A program made the position numbers and the translations under genes. A model generated the notes under the pieces. It was given only the letters and a program-made list of their open reading frames with translations. It was not told where the DNA came from and searched no databases. Below, one piece after another: positions 12,259-24,011 of a stretch of 64,000 bases of DNA. The first letter of the stretch is position 1, and each line of letters opens with the position of its first letter. Source of the DNA: Dillenia suffruticosa (Eukaryota > Streptophyta > Magnoliopsida > Dilleniales > Dilleniaceae). The stretch is from NCBI GenBank assembly GCA_033439265.1, contig JAVTVX010000031.1, forward strand, positions 3,333,501 through 3,397,500, written 5' to 3'.

Positions 12259-12665
12259 TGTTACAACCCCAAGCCCAAAAGTCCTGCTTGAAGTTGCATA
12301 ACTGTTGTGTTCAAATATTGAAGAATGACAGCATAAAATGAGCAAGAAGGTGGGTTATTACAGAACACCATAGGTGTGAGAAGAGAATATTGCAGATAAT
12401 CTTGGGGTTAGAGAGGAAGAGGGAGGAGGGAGAGAGGGGGAGAGAGGGAGAAAGAGAGAGAGAGAGATTCAATCAACCAAGTTTCGTCCTTATTTATAGC
12501 AATTACCGCTTTTTATAAATTTCTTGTTTGATTCTAATTTCTCTAACTCCTCAACAACTTTCAGTTTATTGTTGAATCAACCAACTAACCTTTCAACAAC
12601 TTTAACTTCCTAACTAGCTATTGGCTTTTAGCTCTTTGCAGTTGCTATAGTTGCAGTCTGTTACA
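12259..12665 (-). repeat. 3' LTR of the gypsy element
   Basis: 407 bp from TGTTACAACC to TCTGTTACA. It contains an expanded GA-rich tract at about 12416-12468 that is shorter in the partner LTR. It matches 22772-23156 throughout, which fixes the element's ends. Confidence 0.93.
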
Positions 12666-12689
12666 ACATTCCCCCTATTTTAGAATATC

Positions 12690-15600
12690 CTTGTCCTCAA
12701 GGATTAAAGGATGGAAACTGAGCATGAATGAAATCCAGATCCTCCCATGTTGCTTCTTCAAAGCTGAGGTTTACCCACATTAATCAAGACCTGAGTTATC
12801 GAACTGTTGTTTCTCCAAATGACATGCCTTTTAAGCTCTGCTTGTGGCCCTACAAGAGCTTGTTTATCATTACCAATTAGAGGTAAGGTGGGCACTGGGA
12901 GCTGATTAGGGCCTATCTTCTTCTTTAATAGTGATACATAAAATATGGGATGAATTTTTGACTCCAGTGATAACTGCAGTCTATAAGTCACCTTCCCTAT
13001 TTTTTTTACCTTAAATGGTCCATAGAACTTAGAGGACAACTTCCGTTGTTTCCATAGCTCAACAGATTGTTGTCTATAGAGATGCGGCTTCAAATATACC
13101 AGGTCTCAAATCTGGAACTCCCTTTCTGACCTCTTCTGATCTGCATAAAGCTTCATCATATTTTATGCCTTGGCTAAATGGTCCTTTAATATTTGAATCA
13201 TGTCTTGTCTACTTTTGATGCTTCTGATGAACTCTCTAGCAGTAGGAGTTACTGTGTCAGTATAAGGGCCTAAGGGAATATGCCTAAGTTGGTACCCATA
13301 AAAGGCCTCAAAGGGGGTATCTGAATGCTGCTGTGGAAGTTAATGTTATACCACCATTCAACAAGACTTAAGAACTTAAACCAGGATGCTGGTCTGTCGG
13401 CTGCCATACATCATAAGTAGCGCTCTAAACACTTTGCTCGTCAGTTTGTGGATGGTACGCACGACTAAGCTTCAACTTAGTGTCCATGAGTCTGAATAGC
13501 TCTTGCCAAAACATGTTGGCGAAAACTTTGTCTCGATGTTATCTAGAAATAACTGAGCTACTTTGGCAGCAGAGAAAAGGGTGTTACAAGACCACAAAAT
13601 GACTGAACTTAGTAAGCTTATCTATAACCCCTAAGATGGTATTAAAGCCTTGAGAGTTAAGTAATCCCTCAATAAAATCCATAGTTTCCTGTGACCATAC
13701 TTGAGTTGGTATGGATAATAGCTGTAATACTCCTAGATAAGGGGTGTTCTTGTGTTTATTTCTTTGGCAGATATCACATTCTTGCACCAGTTTATTGACT
13801 GTTTTCTTCATCTGAGGCCAATAAAATGCTTCAACCCTCTGCAATGTGCCTTGTTGACCAGAGTGACCTCCTATAGCTGAGTTGTGCATTTGTTGCATAA
13901 TCTCATGCCACTGCCTACCACAATTGTCTTTCTATATTTCAAGATCCCATCCTGATAATGAAATTCTGAATTGCAATTATGTTGAAGAGTGAGTTGGGCT
14001 ATCAACTTATGGTAATACTCATCACCCTCATAGCTCTACAATACGTCCATAATCCATCTTGGCTGAATTGCATAAACTGTTGTAAGCTATAAGGATCCTT
14101 CTTGAAATTCTATTCTTAAAAGTGCATCTACAACTTTCTTTTCAATACCTTTTTTGTATTGGATCTCATAATCCAAACCTAGTAATTTTGCCAACAATTA
14201 ATGTTGCAAAGAGTTTGTAAGCTTCTGGTTTACAAGTATTTGAGACTTTGGTGGTCTGTTTTAATTATGAAATGGTAATGGTAGCCCAACATGTAATGTT
14301 TTTATTTTGAGACTGTCATTACCACAGCAAGCAGCTCCTTCTCATATATAGACAATCCTTTACTTCTAAGCCCCGGAGCTTTACCAATAGGATGGTCATC
14401 TTGCATTAGTACTGCTCCTATTCCCTGAGAACAGACATCTGTTTCTACAATAAAAGTTTTGGAGAAGTTAGGCAACCTCATTACAGGGGCTATACTCATG
14501 ACCATTTCAGCTAGTTAAAGGCTTTCTTAGCATCTTTACTCCAATAGAAATTGTCCTTCCTCAAGAGATCATTCAAAGGTCCAGCTATTATGCCGCAATC
14601 CTTTACAAATCTCATGTAGTGTCCTATCAGACCTAAGAAACCTCTTAATGCCTTAATAAAAGATGGAGTTGGCCAGAAAAAATGCATTCTACCTTCTGAG
14701 TGTCCATTTTAACTCCTCCTTCCATGATCACATGTCCTAAGTACTCAGCCTGATTTTGTGTAAAAGTATACTTGGATAGTTTAGCAAAGAGTTAGAGCTG
14801 CCTAAGTGTGATTAAAACTGTCCTGAGGTCCTGAGCATGAGTTTCAATGTCTGGACAGTAAATCAAGATGTCGTCAAAAAATACTAAGACACATTTCCTT
14901 AAGTAAGACTGAAAAACGTGGGTCATCAAGGCTTGGAAGGTGGCAGGAGCATTAGTCTGGTCAAATGGCATGACTAAGAACTCAAAATACCCGTGGTATT
15001 TTTGGAAAGTTGTCTTCTCCACATTGGAGGGTTTAACTCCGATCTGATGATAGGGTGCTCTTAGGTTTATCTTAGAGAAAATTTTAGAGCCATGTAGTTT
15101 ATCAAGCAATTCATCTATATTGGGTATTGGGTACCTATCTTTGATTGTTAATTGACTTACTTGCTTGTAATCTACACAAAAGCGTCAGGTATCATCTTTT
15201 TTCTTGATTAAGAGTACTGGTGTCATCCTTTTTCTTGATTAAGAGTACTAGAGAAGCAAATGGAGTAGTGCTTGGTCTGACAATCCCATTATGAAGCATT
15301 TCCTATACCTGTCTCTCAATCTCTGATTTCTGAGAATGTGGATATCTATAGGGCTTAAGTTTGAAATGTTGGGAGTCTGGCTTGGGAGGAATTGAATGGT
15401 CATGCCGTCCCTCTGGAGGAAAAGTTGTTGGGAGTAGAGAACACTTCTTCAAACTCAGACAAAACTATAGAAATGACTTCTGGTGTCTTGGTGTGGTGGA
15501 AATCATTATGGATATCTAATGTCATACAGCTTTGTAGCTGTTGTTGCCTGAAGACCCTTGTATCTTTGCCTCTGATCAACTTTATCATTGGATTTGCCTC

Positions 15601-16535
15601 TGATCAACTTCATCATTGCTAACTTTAGTAGTACTGGTAATTGTGCTACCATCAGCTATCTCTGTTCGAAGTCTGGTGGTAGGTTCAGTAGGTAGACTAA
15701 GTTGTGTAGCTACTTTGCTATGCAGGAAGCTATTAGAACTTCTTGTGTCCACTAGGATAGTTATATCTAGTCCACCTAAGTTCCCTTGCAAAGCCATAGT
15801 TTGTCTGTGAAATGAATCGGAGAGTGAACATAGATATACCCGTATACTTTCTTTAGGTTCTGCGTGTAATTTGTCTCCTTCTGTTATTCCTCCATTGGAA
15901 GTGTCAGTTTCCTCTTGGTCTTCCACTGCCAAGATAATGTTGGGTTGTGTGAGTTTATTTGTGGTATGGAGCAAATTTTTCACCACATTTGAAACACAAA
16001 TCATTGTGTCTTCTGAACTGCAGTTCTTGAGGTGATAATTTGGGTCAGTTGTTTACGGGATCTACTCCTATTGCTGCTCTAGTCAGATTAGCTGCTGATT
16101 GAGAAGAAGAATTAGAGGTTCCTTGATTCTTGCTTTCCATTTGGAGTTCTACAGAATTCCATTGTTTCTAAGTTCCAATTCTTCCCTTCCTTGTAAGTTC
16201 CACAAACTGCTCCTGCAAAGTTGCAACTTCAAGGGCTTGGAAGAGTGTAGATGATTTCATGAGTCTCAGCATAGGTTTGATGTCTTCTTTTAACCCACTA
16301 ATGAGATAAAATAGGACTCAGTTAGTTTAGGATTCTTTTGGAGCATTACTGTCCATAACTCTTTGAACCTCTCTTGATTTTCAGCTAATGATCCAGACTG
16401 TTGCAATTTATTAAATTCCTCAACTTCATCTTGCAATCCCTTTTTCTCGAATCTTTGACATAGCAGCTGTGAAAATTCAGTCCATCCAATGTCTGGCTTA
16501 ACAATCTTCATTCCTTGAGACCATATGTCTGCTTT
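12690..16535 (-). pseudogene. Gypsy gag (3' part) and pol, decayed
   Basis: In minus-strand order: gag capsid continuation (16290-16535; WSQGMKIVKPDIGW, FSQLLCQRFEKKG), then aspartic protease (15585-16004). There ITILVDTRSSNSFLHS shows the catalytic DTG/DSG as DTR. Reverse transcriptase (14792-15109) has FDQTNAPATFQALM and an intact FFDDILIY. RNase H (14302-14505) has FIVETDVCSQGIGAVLMQ. The integrase zinc-finger end and core start (13584-13898) carry AIGGHSGQQGT, CDICQRN and MDFIEGL. The C-terminal part (12700-13093) has FYGPFKVKKIGKVTYRLQL and then, after a frameshift, a chromodomain-like ATWEDLDFI. Frameshifts and stops separate the pieces. The FDD site survives, but the whole polyprotein cannot be made. 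Confidence 0.9.
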
Positions 16536-16552
16536 CACTACAAAAAAACACG

Positions 16553-17960
16553 TCTTAGCGATCGAATTTAGCGACAAATATTATTCGTCACAAAATTCCA
16601 ACGAAATTAACGACAAAACATATATTTTTCAACAAATCCTAGAACAAAAAAATATTTGTTGCTAAAATAGCCACAAATAAATCTTTATCGCAACATTCGT
16701 GAAAGAGTAGTCACGAACAATAATTTGTTGAAAATTCGTCTCTAATTAGCGACAAAAAAAACATTCATCGCTAAATCTACAACAAAAAAGAAAGTTCGTC
16801 GCTAATTTAGTGACAAAACATTTTTTGTCGCTAAATTTGCGACAAAAAATTAATTCAATATTAAATCAGCAACAGTATATTTTTGTTGTAAAATTTGTCG
16901 CTAATTTGCAACAAAAAAATTTCTTCATCGCTAAATTTGCAGCAAAAATTAGAATTCGTTACTAATAGTACGACGAAAAAAAAATGATCAGCATATTTGT
17001 CACTAAATAGCAACAAATACACTTTCCGTTGTAAAATTTTTAAATGTTGTCACTAAATTTGTTGCTGATTGGCCACAAACAAGTTATTTATTGCTAAATT
17101 CGTCGCTAATTTGTTTAATTCTCTTCTTACTATTGTGAATCAATTCCTACTTCACTTACTTATGTAACTTTTTCAAGTTGTCCCAATTTTTTAACATTTT
17201 TAAAGTAATGAAATCAATTTTCGATACATAATGAATGAATATTATCTTGTCATAATCACTTTTCATAATAATAATACTTATTTATTTATCATTTTATATA
17301 AAAAATTATAATTAAGTACTATTATTTGCGGTAGTAAATTTTATTGATATAAACAAATAAATTTAATAATGACCGACATTAAAGGTATTATACATTTATG
17401 AAGATGTAAAGAATGTTAAGTATAATTAACAAGATAAAAACTATTTTTATCTATAATTTTGTTGTTTAATGTTATTAATTTAGTAATTAATAACTTACAT
17501 CTCATTTTTGTAGTTTAATAGAGGAATTTAAAGTGTTTTAGTTAAATTCGTGGAAAAATTTAAATGCTCGTCGCAAATATTGTTGCAGATTTGCAACAAA
17601 TATACTTTTTCATCGCTAAATTACCAACAAACAAAATTTATCGTTGCTAATTTTGTGACCAGAAAAATAATTTGTCGAAAATTAGCGACGAATATTTTTT
17701 CTGTCGCTGATCTTAGCGACAAATTTAAATTTGTTGCTAAAGTAGCGACAAACATTTTTATTGGTCGCTAACATCAGCGATGAAATATTGTTCGTCGCTA
17801 AAATTTGCGACCAATAATCATGTTCGTCGCTAAAATTTGCGACGAGACATGAGTTTGTCGTAAAAATTGACTACAGAAAACAAGTTCGAGGAGAAATCTG
17901 TGACGAACGCCGATCGCATGGTTCGTTGCTGAAATCAACGACAAACCACGCGTTCAACGC
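16553..17960 (+). repeat. Left subterminal repeat array of the CACTA element
   Basis: Many copies of a roughly 10-12 bp motif (GCGACAAA, TCGTCGCTAAAT and variants) lie in both orientations, in two clusters (about 16553-17115 and 17560-17960). A motif-poor AT-rich gap at 17115-17555 separates them. In En/Spm such repeats bind TnpA and synapse the ends; that role here is inferred from the family. Confidence 0.8.
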
Positions 17961-18055
17961 TGATTTTTTTAAAAACCGATCCTTAGTGTGTACTTTGCAA
18001 TCTTTCCCACACGATGCCTCTCCCTTTCTCTCATGGGTTCAAGCGTGAAAAGGTA

Positions 18056-18087
<32 letters not shown>

Positions 18088-18530
18088 TCTGACTCGGTCC
18101 CTCCGGCAGCAATGTCGTTGGATCTTGGCGGGGGAGGGGCAAAACGCCCCCCTCGACTTTGTTCGAACAGAAGGGGGAGGCGCTGCCTCCCCCTCCCTGA
18201 TCGGGTCGCAAGGTGGCCAGATCCGGGGAGGGGTCGGCCCTCCCCTTCGGTCGCTGAGGTGACCAAGGGAGGATCCCCGTTCTGCCTCGGCGAATCGTTC
18301 GCCGAGGCGAACAGAGGGGGAGGGTTCCCCCGATTCGGCGGCAGCGCCACCGGATCTGGGTGGGGGAGGCTCCCTCCCCCACGAGCCTTGGCGAAGGACC
18401 TCGTCGAGGCCCACAGGAGGAGGGTCCTCCCTCTGGCCCAATCCGGTGATGTTGCCATCGGATCTGAGCAGAAGAGCGTCTTCCTATCCCCAAGTCCAGC
18501 GCCAGTTGCCACCGAACCGATTTTTTTTAA
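18056..18530 (+). other. CT run and GC-rich island inside the CACTA element
   Basis: A CT microsatellite at 18058-18088 leads into a strongly GC-rich block rich in GGGGAGG and CGCC words. Open frames exist on both strands (for example plus 18112-18555, minus 18039-18512), but all are low-complexity Gly/Pro/Arg/Ser translations with no recognisable domain. By position it may be the promoter and leader or first exon of the TnpA-type gene; a captured host fragment is the alternative. Confidence 0.45.
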
Positions 18531-19135
18531 TTATATAATTAATTTTTTATTATAAATTATATATTATATATATAATTTTATATATTATTTATTATAATAT
18601 ATTATATATTATAATTTTAATAATATTATAACATTATATATTATAATTTTAACATCTAATTTTAATATATATAATTTTATATATTATATATATTATAATG
18701 TATTATATATTATAATTTAAACATTATAACATATATGTTAATTTATAGTTTTTATATATAATTTTATATATTATATATGTTATAATATATTATATATTAT
18801 AATTTTAACATTTTAACATATATTATAACATAATTATAATTATATAATTTTATATAATGTTCTATTATATATATTTAATAATATATAATATATATAATGT
18901 AGAATTTTAAATGGATAATGTTTTATATATATTTAACAATTTATAATACATATAATGCTATATATAGTTAATATATATAGTTAACAATATATAATATATA
19001 TAATGTTAATGTATAATAAATAGTTAATGTTATATAATATATATAATTAATGTTGTATATATTATTATATGTAATGTTATATATATTTAACAATAGATAT
19101 TATATATAATGTTCTATTATACATGTAATTTTCAT
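18531..19135. repeat. TA-rich low-complexity block
   Basis: About 600 bp of TATATAT, ATAATTTTA and related words with almost no G or C. It separates the GC-rich island from the transposase-like exons. No gene is visible. Confidence 0.8.
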
Positions 19136-19159
19136 TGTTTGGAAGATCAAACTCTTGTG

Positions 19160-21133
19160 ACAGTATCGACATGGAGGGCATAGACAATCTTTTGATGTAA
19201 AACCAAATTATTCAGCGTCACCGTCCGTTTCAGCTGCTTCTTCCCATGCCCCTTTACCTTCTACTAATGCACCTTCACCGTCTTTTTCAGTTGCACATTT
19301 GATTGTACCTTCAATACAAGATTCATGCGTTGAGAGGGAAGATATGCGAGAAGTGATATCCCCTTGCAGAAATTTGTAAGTGGTAAATTTGAAATATTAT
19401 CACGATAGTATTTTTATTTATATAGCTAATGAGTTTATTTAACTATTTTTTTTACTAATAATTTTTTGTTTCTAATTTTATGATAGATTCAGAAATTCTG
19501 TGTGTGTTATTCATGAGCTGAATAGAATCATTAACAACTATTGGGGAGGGGTATCGATTTCTTACACAAGTACTCCAGATGATATCAAAGAGTTATGGTA
19601 GAAAAAATTCAAGATAAATTTGGTCTCTAAGTTGAAATATAAAAATAAGTGTATAATTTAAATATAACTAATTGTATTTTTATTTATTGCAGCAAAAGTT
19701 CAATTGGAATGAGACCGAGAAGCTTGAAATAAGAAGAATTTTTAAGAAAAAATGCGGTTATCACATCCGAGATGTACTAAATCATGCAAAAACTAACCAA
19801 AGGAAGCCAAACTACATCACCGAAGATAATTGGCTCAGGATTTTAAACTTTTGAGATTCCAATGAGAGTCGACGGAGGAGTGAGTAGAATAAAAAAAAAT
19901 CGATTTTATAATTCTAATGAATCATATGCTATTTATGCGAAAGACTCAATCACTATTGATGAGTATAGAAATAGAATGGTAATTTGGTTAAATTCTATTT
20001 TTTAAATTTAATTCATTTATTTTTTCATTCTTTTATTATATCTAACAGTGTTTTTTTAGACCAAGGAAATGGGATCCCAACCATCATTTATAGAGACTTT
20101 CGTACGGACTTTTCAAAAAAAAGACAAAACCTGGAGTGGGGAGAGAGTTAGGGCGGTTATGGTATGTAATTTCAAATTTTTTAATTGTTTTATAAATAAT
20201 TTGCAACAAAAATTTTAATATATTATGCTAAATCTATCATAATAACATTAGAAAATGAATTTATTAGATTTGTCTATTCCAAAAATTTTTTCACTATTTA
20301 AATTGATTTTTTCATTTCTAATTTATACTTTTTTATTTGATCATTATTAATTAAAATTAGGGAATGCATAATATTAATTTTATTACGTCATTTCCGAATT
20401 GTTGGTTCATTATGTTACGTACTAATATAATTTTTTTCTTTATTCGATCTTTTATAGTTTCAAACTCCTAATAGTAGTTGAATTTTAATTTCAATTAGAA
20501 CATTCCTCATTATCTAAATATCATTCTAATGGATAAAGCAACTAAATATATAAATAGAAGTATATTTAATTTCAATTCCATAAGTCTATTAAATTTGTAA
20601 TATTTAATTCACATATTAATTTTTGTGTCTTATTGTTTACTGTCAATCGTTTAATGAGAAATATAATTTTGTATTTTGATTTTCTTTGTTGGATATTTTA
20701 TTACATTGTTAAACTGTAAATTGACACTTTTATTTCTTTTGTTGGATATTTTATTATATTGTTATTTTAATTTTCTTCTAATTTCTCTTATGACAATGCA
20801 AGAAAAATATGATCAGTTTGTTAATGTAAAAATTCCGGTGGCAGTGATGATGCTGCTACATCTGAGCCATCTGTTAATAATATGGCTTTATGGCTCAAGG
20901 CTATCGGTGGAGCGAAGTAAGGAAAAGTACTTGGGATGGGCTCGTTGAGCAAGACTTGTAAAATCAATGGTCCATCTTCTTCTACCCAGACACCCATAAG
21001 AACAGAATTAATGCGAATGAACCAAGAGCTGAACCACTTGAAGGAGCAGTTAGCACAAAAAGATAATGAACTTCAAGCCATACACGCAGAACTCGGGCGA
21101 AGATACAATGAATTTGAAAAGTTTCGCGCATAA
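19160..21133 (+). pseudogene. TnpA-like Transposase_24 (plant Ptta/En/Spm) gene, exons decayed
   Basis: The exon blocks follow the plant Transposase_24 layout. A Ser/Pro-rich N-terminus (about 19170-19374) includes HGGHRQSFDV. A block after a TAG acceptor (about 19486-19618) reads TPDDIKELW and then has a stop where a tryptophan is expected. 19692-19853 reads FNWNETEKLEIRRIFKKK. About 20061-20160 reads EMGSQPSFIETFVRTFQKKD. 20800-20945 reads EKYDQFVN and, after a frameshift, MALWLKAIGGAK. 20936-21133 is a coiled-coil-like end, NQELNHLKEQLAQKDNELQA. Such proteins bind the subterminal repeats. Stops and a frameshift suggest it is inactive. Confidence 0.75.
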
Positions 21134-21579
21134 CAGATGCTTATAATGCAGTATTTTCAGTTAGTCTCCGTTTCAAGTCCGATTCCCCCTTTTCAATCTC
21201 CTCCAAATGATGGTGATGGTAATGGTGATGATGTTTTTTGAGACAGTTTTTTATTATTTCACGTTTACATTTAAATATGGTTGTTGTTATTATTTGGTTC
21301 ATACTACTAGATATTTGATATTCTATTATTTATATCTTACTGTTTATTATTATTTCATGACCATGGTAGTGTTTTTATAATTATTATTTAATTGATACTA
21401 TTAGATGGTTAGTTATTAGAATAAGTAAAGACTGGATAAATTTCAAATTATTGATTGTTGAATGGTATTCTGGATGGTTTGTTGATAATGATGTTGGAAG
21501 TTTATTTCAAAAACTGGTTAGCTGAGGGGAGAGGAATATGATATATAGGGAAAATTGGTGCAAAAAAAAAACAATCCAA

Positions 21580-22230
21580 ATTTTTTGTCGCAAATTTTTC
21601 AGATTCATCGCTAATTCTGATATTCGTCGCAAAATTTATTACTAAATTTTTCACACTTTGTCACAACATTCATCGCTGAATTTGTCGCAGATTAGCGACA
21701 AATTATACGACAAATAAATATTCGTCGCACTTATGCGACGAAAACAATTTGTCGCAAATTTCCGACGAAATTATTTTTTGTCGCAAAATTTGTTGCAAAA
21801 ATTAGTGACAAAAAATTTTGTTGAAGATTTGCAATGAAAAAATTCGTCGCCAATTTTGCGACAAATAATTATTCGTCTCCAATTTATGACAGATAATATT
21901 CGTCGCAAAATTACAACAAAAAAAATTTTTATGCTAAGTTTTCCGATGAATTTTGCGGGGAATAGATGTGCAACAGATATTTTTTATTGCAAAATGTGTC
22001 AGAAATTTGTAACAAAAAATTTTTGGTTGCTAATTTTTGTGACGAAATTAGCGACGAAATAGTATACGTCGCTAATTTTGCTACAAATATGATATTTTTT
22101 GTTGTAAATATTTGCGACGAGTTATTAGCGACAAATTATTTTTCGTCGGAAAATTCGTCGTAAATTTATTTAGCGACGAATTTTTCTCAAATTTTCGTTG
22201 CAAAATTCGTCAAAAAAATACTGTTTTTTT
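21580..22230 (+). repeat. Right subterminal repeat array of the CACTA element
   Basis: The same motif set as the left end (TTCGTCGCAAAATT, TTAGCGACAAATT and variants) runs for about 650 bp up to the terminal inverted repeat. Short open frames inside (for example 21856-22163) are composition artefacts of the repeats. Confidence 0.8.
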
Positions 22231-22236
22231 GTAATG

Positions 22237-22723
22237 TTTCCCTTCCAAAAACATCTCAATGGTGTCAACCCAGGCCTGTTCCGGAATTTGATATACACCA
22301 AAAAACTTATTGCATTTTCTAAGCCTGGAATTCTCCCCATTGAATAAAGGGAGTTCAATTCTTGGAGGATAAGGTAAGAATCCTCGCTGGTTATTATCTC
22401 TTCTTGACAACTGAGATCCATTTTCATTTCTTGCCCTTACTTCCACTGGTGTGGGAAGAATAGGAGATTTGGACAATCTTGCTATTCTGGTTCATCACTT
22501 TTGTCTTTATTGATTAACTTCAAGATAGAATAGAATCTAGCATCTACACTAGCCATGAAAGCATCTGGCCTCTGACCTTGTTCGTCTCTCTTCTGAGTTA
22601 TTCCTTCTAGCTTTGTGTCAACATGTAACCGGTGGTCCTTGTTTTCATTTGCCAATTCCTGCTGTTTGGCTTCATACTTTGTGTTCTGCTCCTCATTGAT
22701 TTTCTATCGAGTACCTTCTGCCA
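22237..22723 (-). pseudogene. Gypsy gag, 5' part
   Basis: A likely gag start lies at 22723 (reading MAEGTR then a stop). A better-preserved frame at 22237-22476 contains PRIELPLFNGEN and EQAWVDTIEMFLEGK. The frame is cut after EGK by the CACTA element and resumes with ADIWSQG at 16532, so gag was once continuous. The early stop and the insertion make it inactive. Confidence 0.85.
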
Positions 22724-22771
22724 TGGTTTTTCCATTCGGATGGCTAGGAGTTCCTGCTCTGATACCAAATT

Positions 22772-23156
22772 TGTTACAACCCCAAGCCCAAAAGTCCGGC
22801 TTGAAGTTGCATAACCATTGTGTTCAAATATTGAAGAAAGACAGAGCATAAAATGAGCAAGAAGGTGGGTTACTACAGAACACCATAGGTGTGAGAAAAG
22901 AAGATAGCAGATAATCTTGGGGTTAGAGAGGAAGATGGAGGAGGAAGAGAGAGAGAGATTCAATCAACCAAGTTTTGTCCTTATTTCTGGCAATTACAGC
23001 TTTTTATACATTTCTTGTTTGATTCTAACTTCTCTAACTCCTCAACAACTTTCAGTTTATTGTTGAATCAACCAACTAACCTTTCAACAACTTTAACTTC
23101 CTAATTCTCCGTTGGCTTTCAGCTGTTTGTAGTTGCTATAGTTAGAGTCTGTTACA
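22772..23156 (-). repeat. 5' LTR of the gypsy element
   Basis: 385 bp, starting TGTTACAACC and ending TCTGTTACA. It is followed by the GGAGG target repeat at 23157-23161, and the primer-binding site lies immediately inside at 22756-22767. It is the partner of 12259-12665. Confidence 0.93.
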
Positions 23157-23960
23157 GGAGGACACAACCCGGTTCCAGCCCACGGGCATAACCAATCTCC
23201 ACAGAAGTTGGCGTCCCTGTAAACATGGTTTGGAATGGGGCTTGAACATCGGCTTCTTTAACCTTCTTGATATTTTTGTGAGGATGCAAACTTGGAGTCG
23301 GATGCTGCATTAGGGCTGCCGCCACGTGATAGTCTACCTCGACTTGAATGAGAATGATGTTTAAGTTTTTTGCTGCCTGCAAGCCATGCCAAAGGGCCCA
23401 AGGTTCCACACTGTGACCGTGCATTCTGTAGGTTGACTGCAAAACCTTCAAACCATTTACCTTCAGAGTTTTTGATTAAACCACCAGCCCCTGCTTTCCC
23501 CTTCCCCTAGATTACACTGCCATCCACTATCCTCATGCAGCTTACACAACTCAGCTTGTAAAAGAGGCCACTAGCATTTCTGCTTTTCTCTGATAGGTTT
23601 CGTTATGGTCTACTTTACATGCTTCTTGAATTCCTGCACTCTTAGATGCACTAGTTTGGCTAGCTGTGATGGGATTGCCTGTTTACTATGAAGATTTCCC
23701 GATTCATATTTTTCCCTGTAGCCCAAAACCCAAACACTAATCATTGGCCATTCGGACCTTTCTTTCAAACCATTCCCTGACCCTATTAAATTTCGTTCTA
23801 CCCTATTCTCTTTCCTTCCTGCAAGACAAGTTATGCTGGTCCTTGTGCAGGATAAGCTTTTACCATGTACATCTTGGTTTAGTGCAGCCCTGCACATGGG
23901 TTTTTGACCTGAGGCCAGCTTCAATGTAAAGCAGGTGAAGCCCTTGCTTTTTAGGCCACC
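23157..23960 (-). pseudogene. L1 LINE fragment, RNase H-type domain
   Basis: Minus-strand frames read GKAGAGGLIKNSEGKWFEGF (about 23447-23510), then LQAAKNLNIILIQVEVDYHV (about 23323-23382) and HVYRDANFCGDWL near 23180-23220. This is the pattern of the RNase H-like domain ending plant L1 ORF2, including the closing 'R.AN..ADWL'-type motif. Upstream (23610-23960) is a linker-like stretch. There are internal stops and frame changes. The coding frame continues at 12258 on the far side of the gypsy insertion. Confidence 0.75.
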
Positions 23961-24011
23961 CAAAATTTTAGACCCCTAAATTTTAGCTCTTCTATTACAT
24001 TGTTATATTAT

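Larger units (their letters stand above)
16536..22236 (+). mobile_element. CACTA (En/Spm-like) DNA transposon, TnpA-type gene only
   Basis: It starts CACTACAAAAAAACA at 16536 and ends with the complement of CATTACAAAAAAACA at 22236. The 3-bp TTT target duplication at 16533-16535 and 22237-22239 suits the superfamily. Both ends carry dense subterminal repeats built on TTTGTCGCTAA in both orientations. Inside are a CT run, a GC-rich island, a TA-rich block and a Transposase_24-like gene remnant (19160-21133). I found no TnpD-type DDE transposase, so it is probably non-autonomous. It interrupts gypsy gag and is therefore younger than that insertion. Confidence 0.9.
12259..23156 (-). mobile_element. 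Ty3/gypsy LTR retrotransposon, interrupted by a CACTA element
   Basis: A complete but decayed element read on the minus strand, with LTRs at 12259-12665 and 22772-23156. It has an initiator-Met-type primer site (complement GCTCTGATACCA at 22756-22767), a polypurine tract (complement of ATTCCCCCTATTTT at 12667-12680), gag, protease, reverse transcriptase, RNase H, integrase and a chromodomain-like end. The target duplication GGAGG is at 12254-12258 and 23157-23161. About 5.2 kb is its own; 16536-22236 is a later insertion. LTR substitutions counted by hand come to about 25 in 375 aligned sites, excluding a GA-repeat length difference. Confidence 0.93.

Noticed and set aside
16553..17960. Regularly recurring short repeats that could suggest a CRISPR-like array
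   Set aside because: Repeats are degenerate, in both orientations, irregularly spaced and bounded by a CACTA terminus: subterminal repeats of a plant transposon.
18031..18555. Overlapping 136-157 codon open frames on both strands
   Set aside because: They arise from the GC-rich, stop-poor island in the CACTA element; several frames are open at once and none resembles a protein family.
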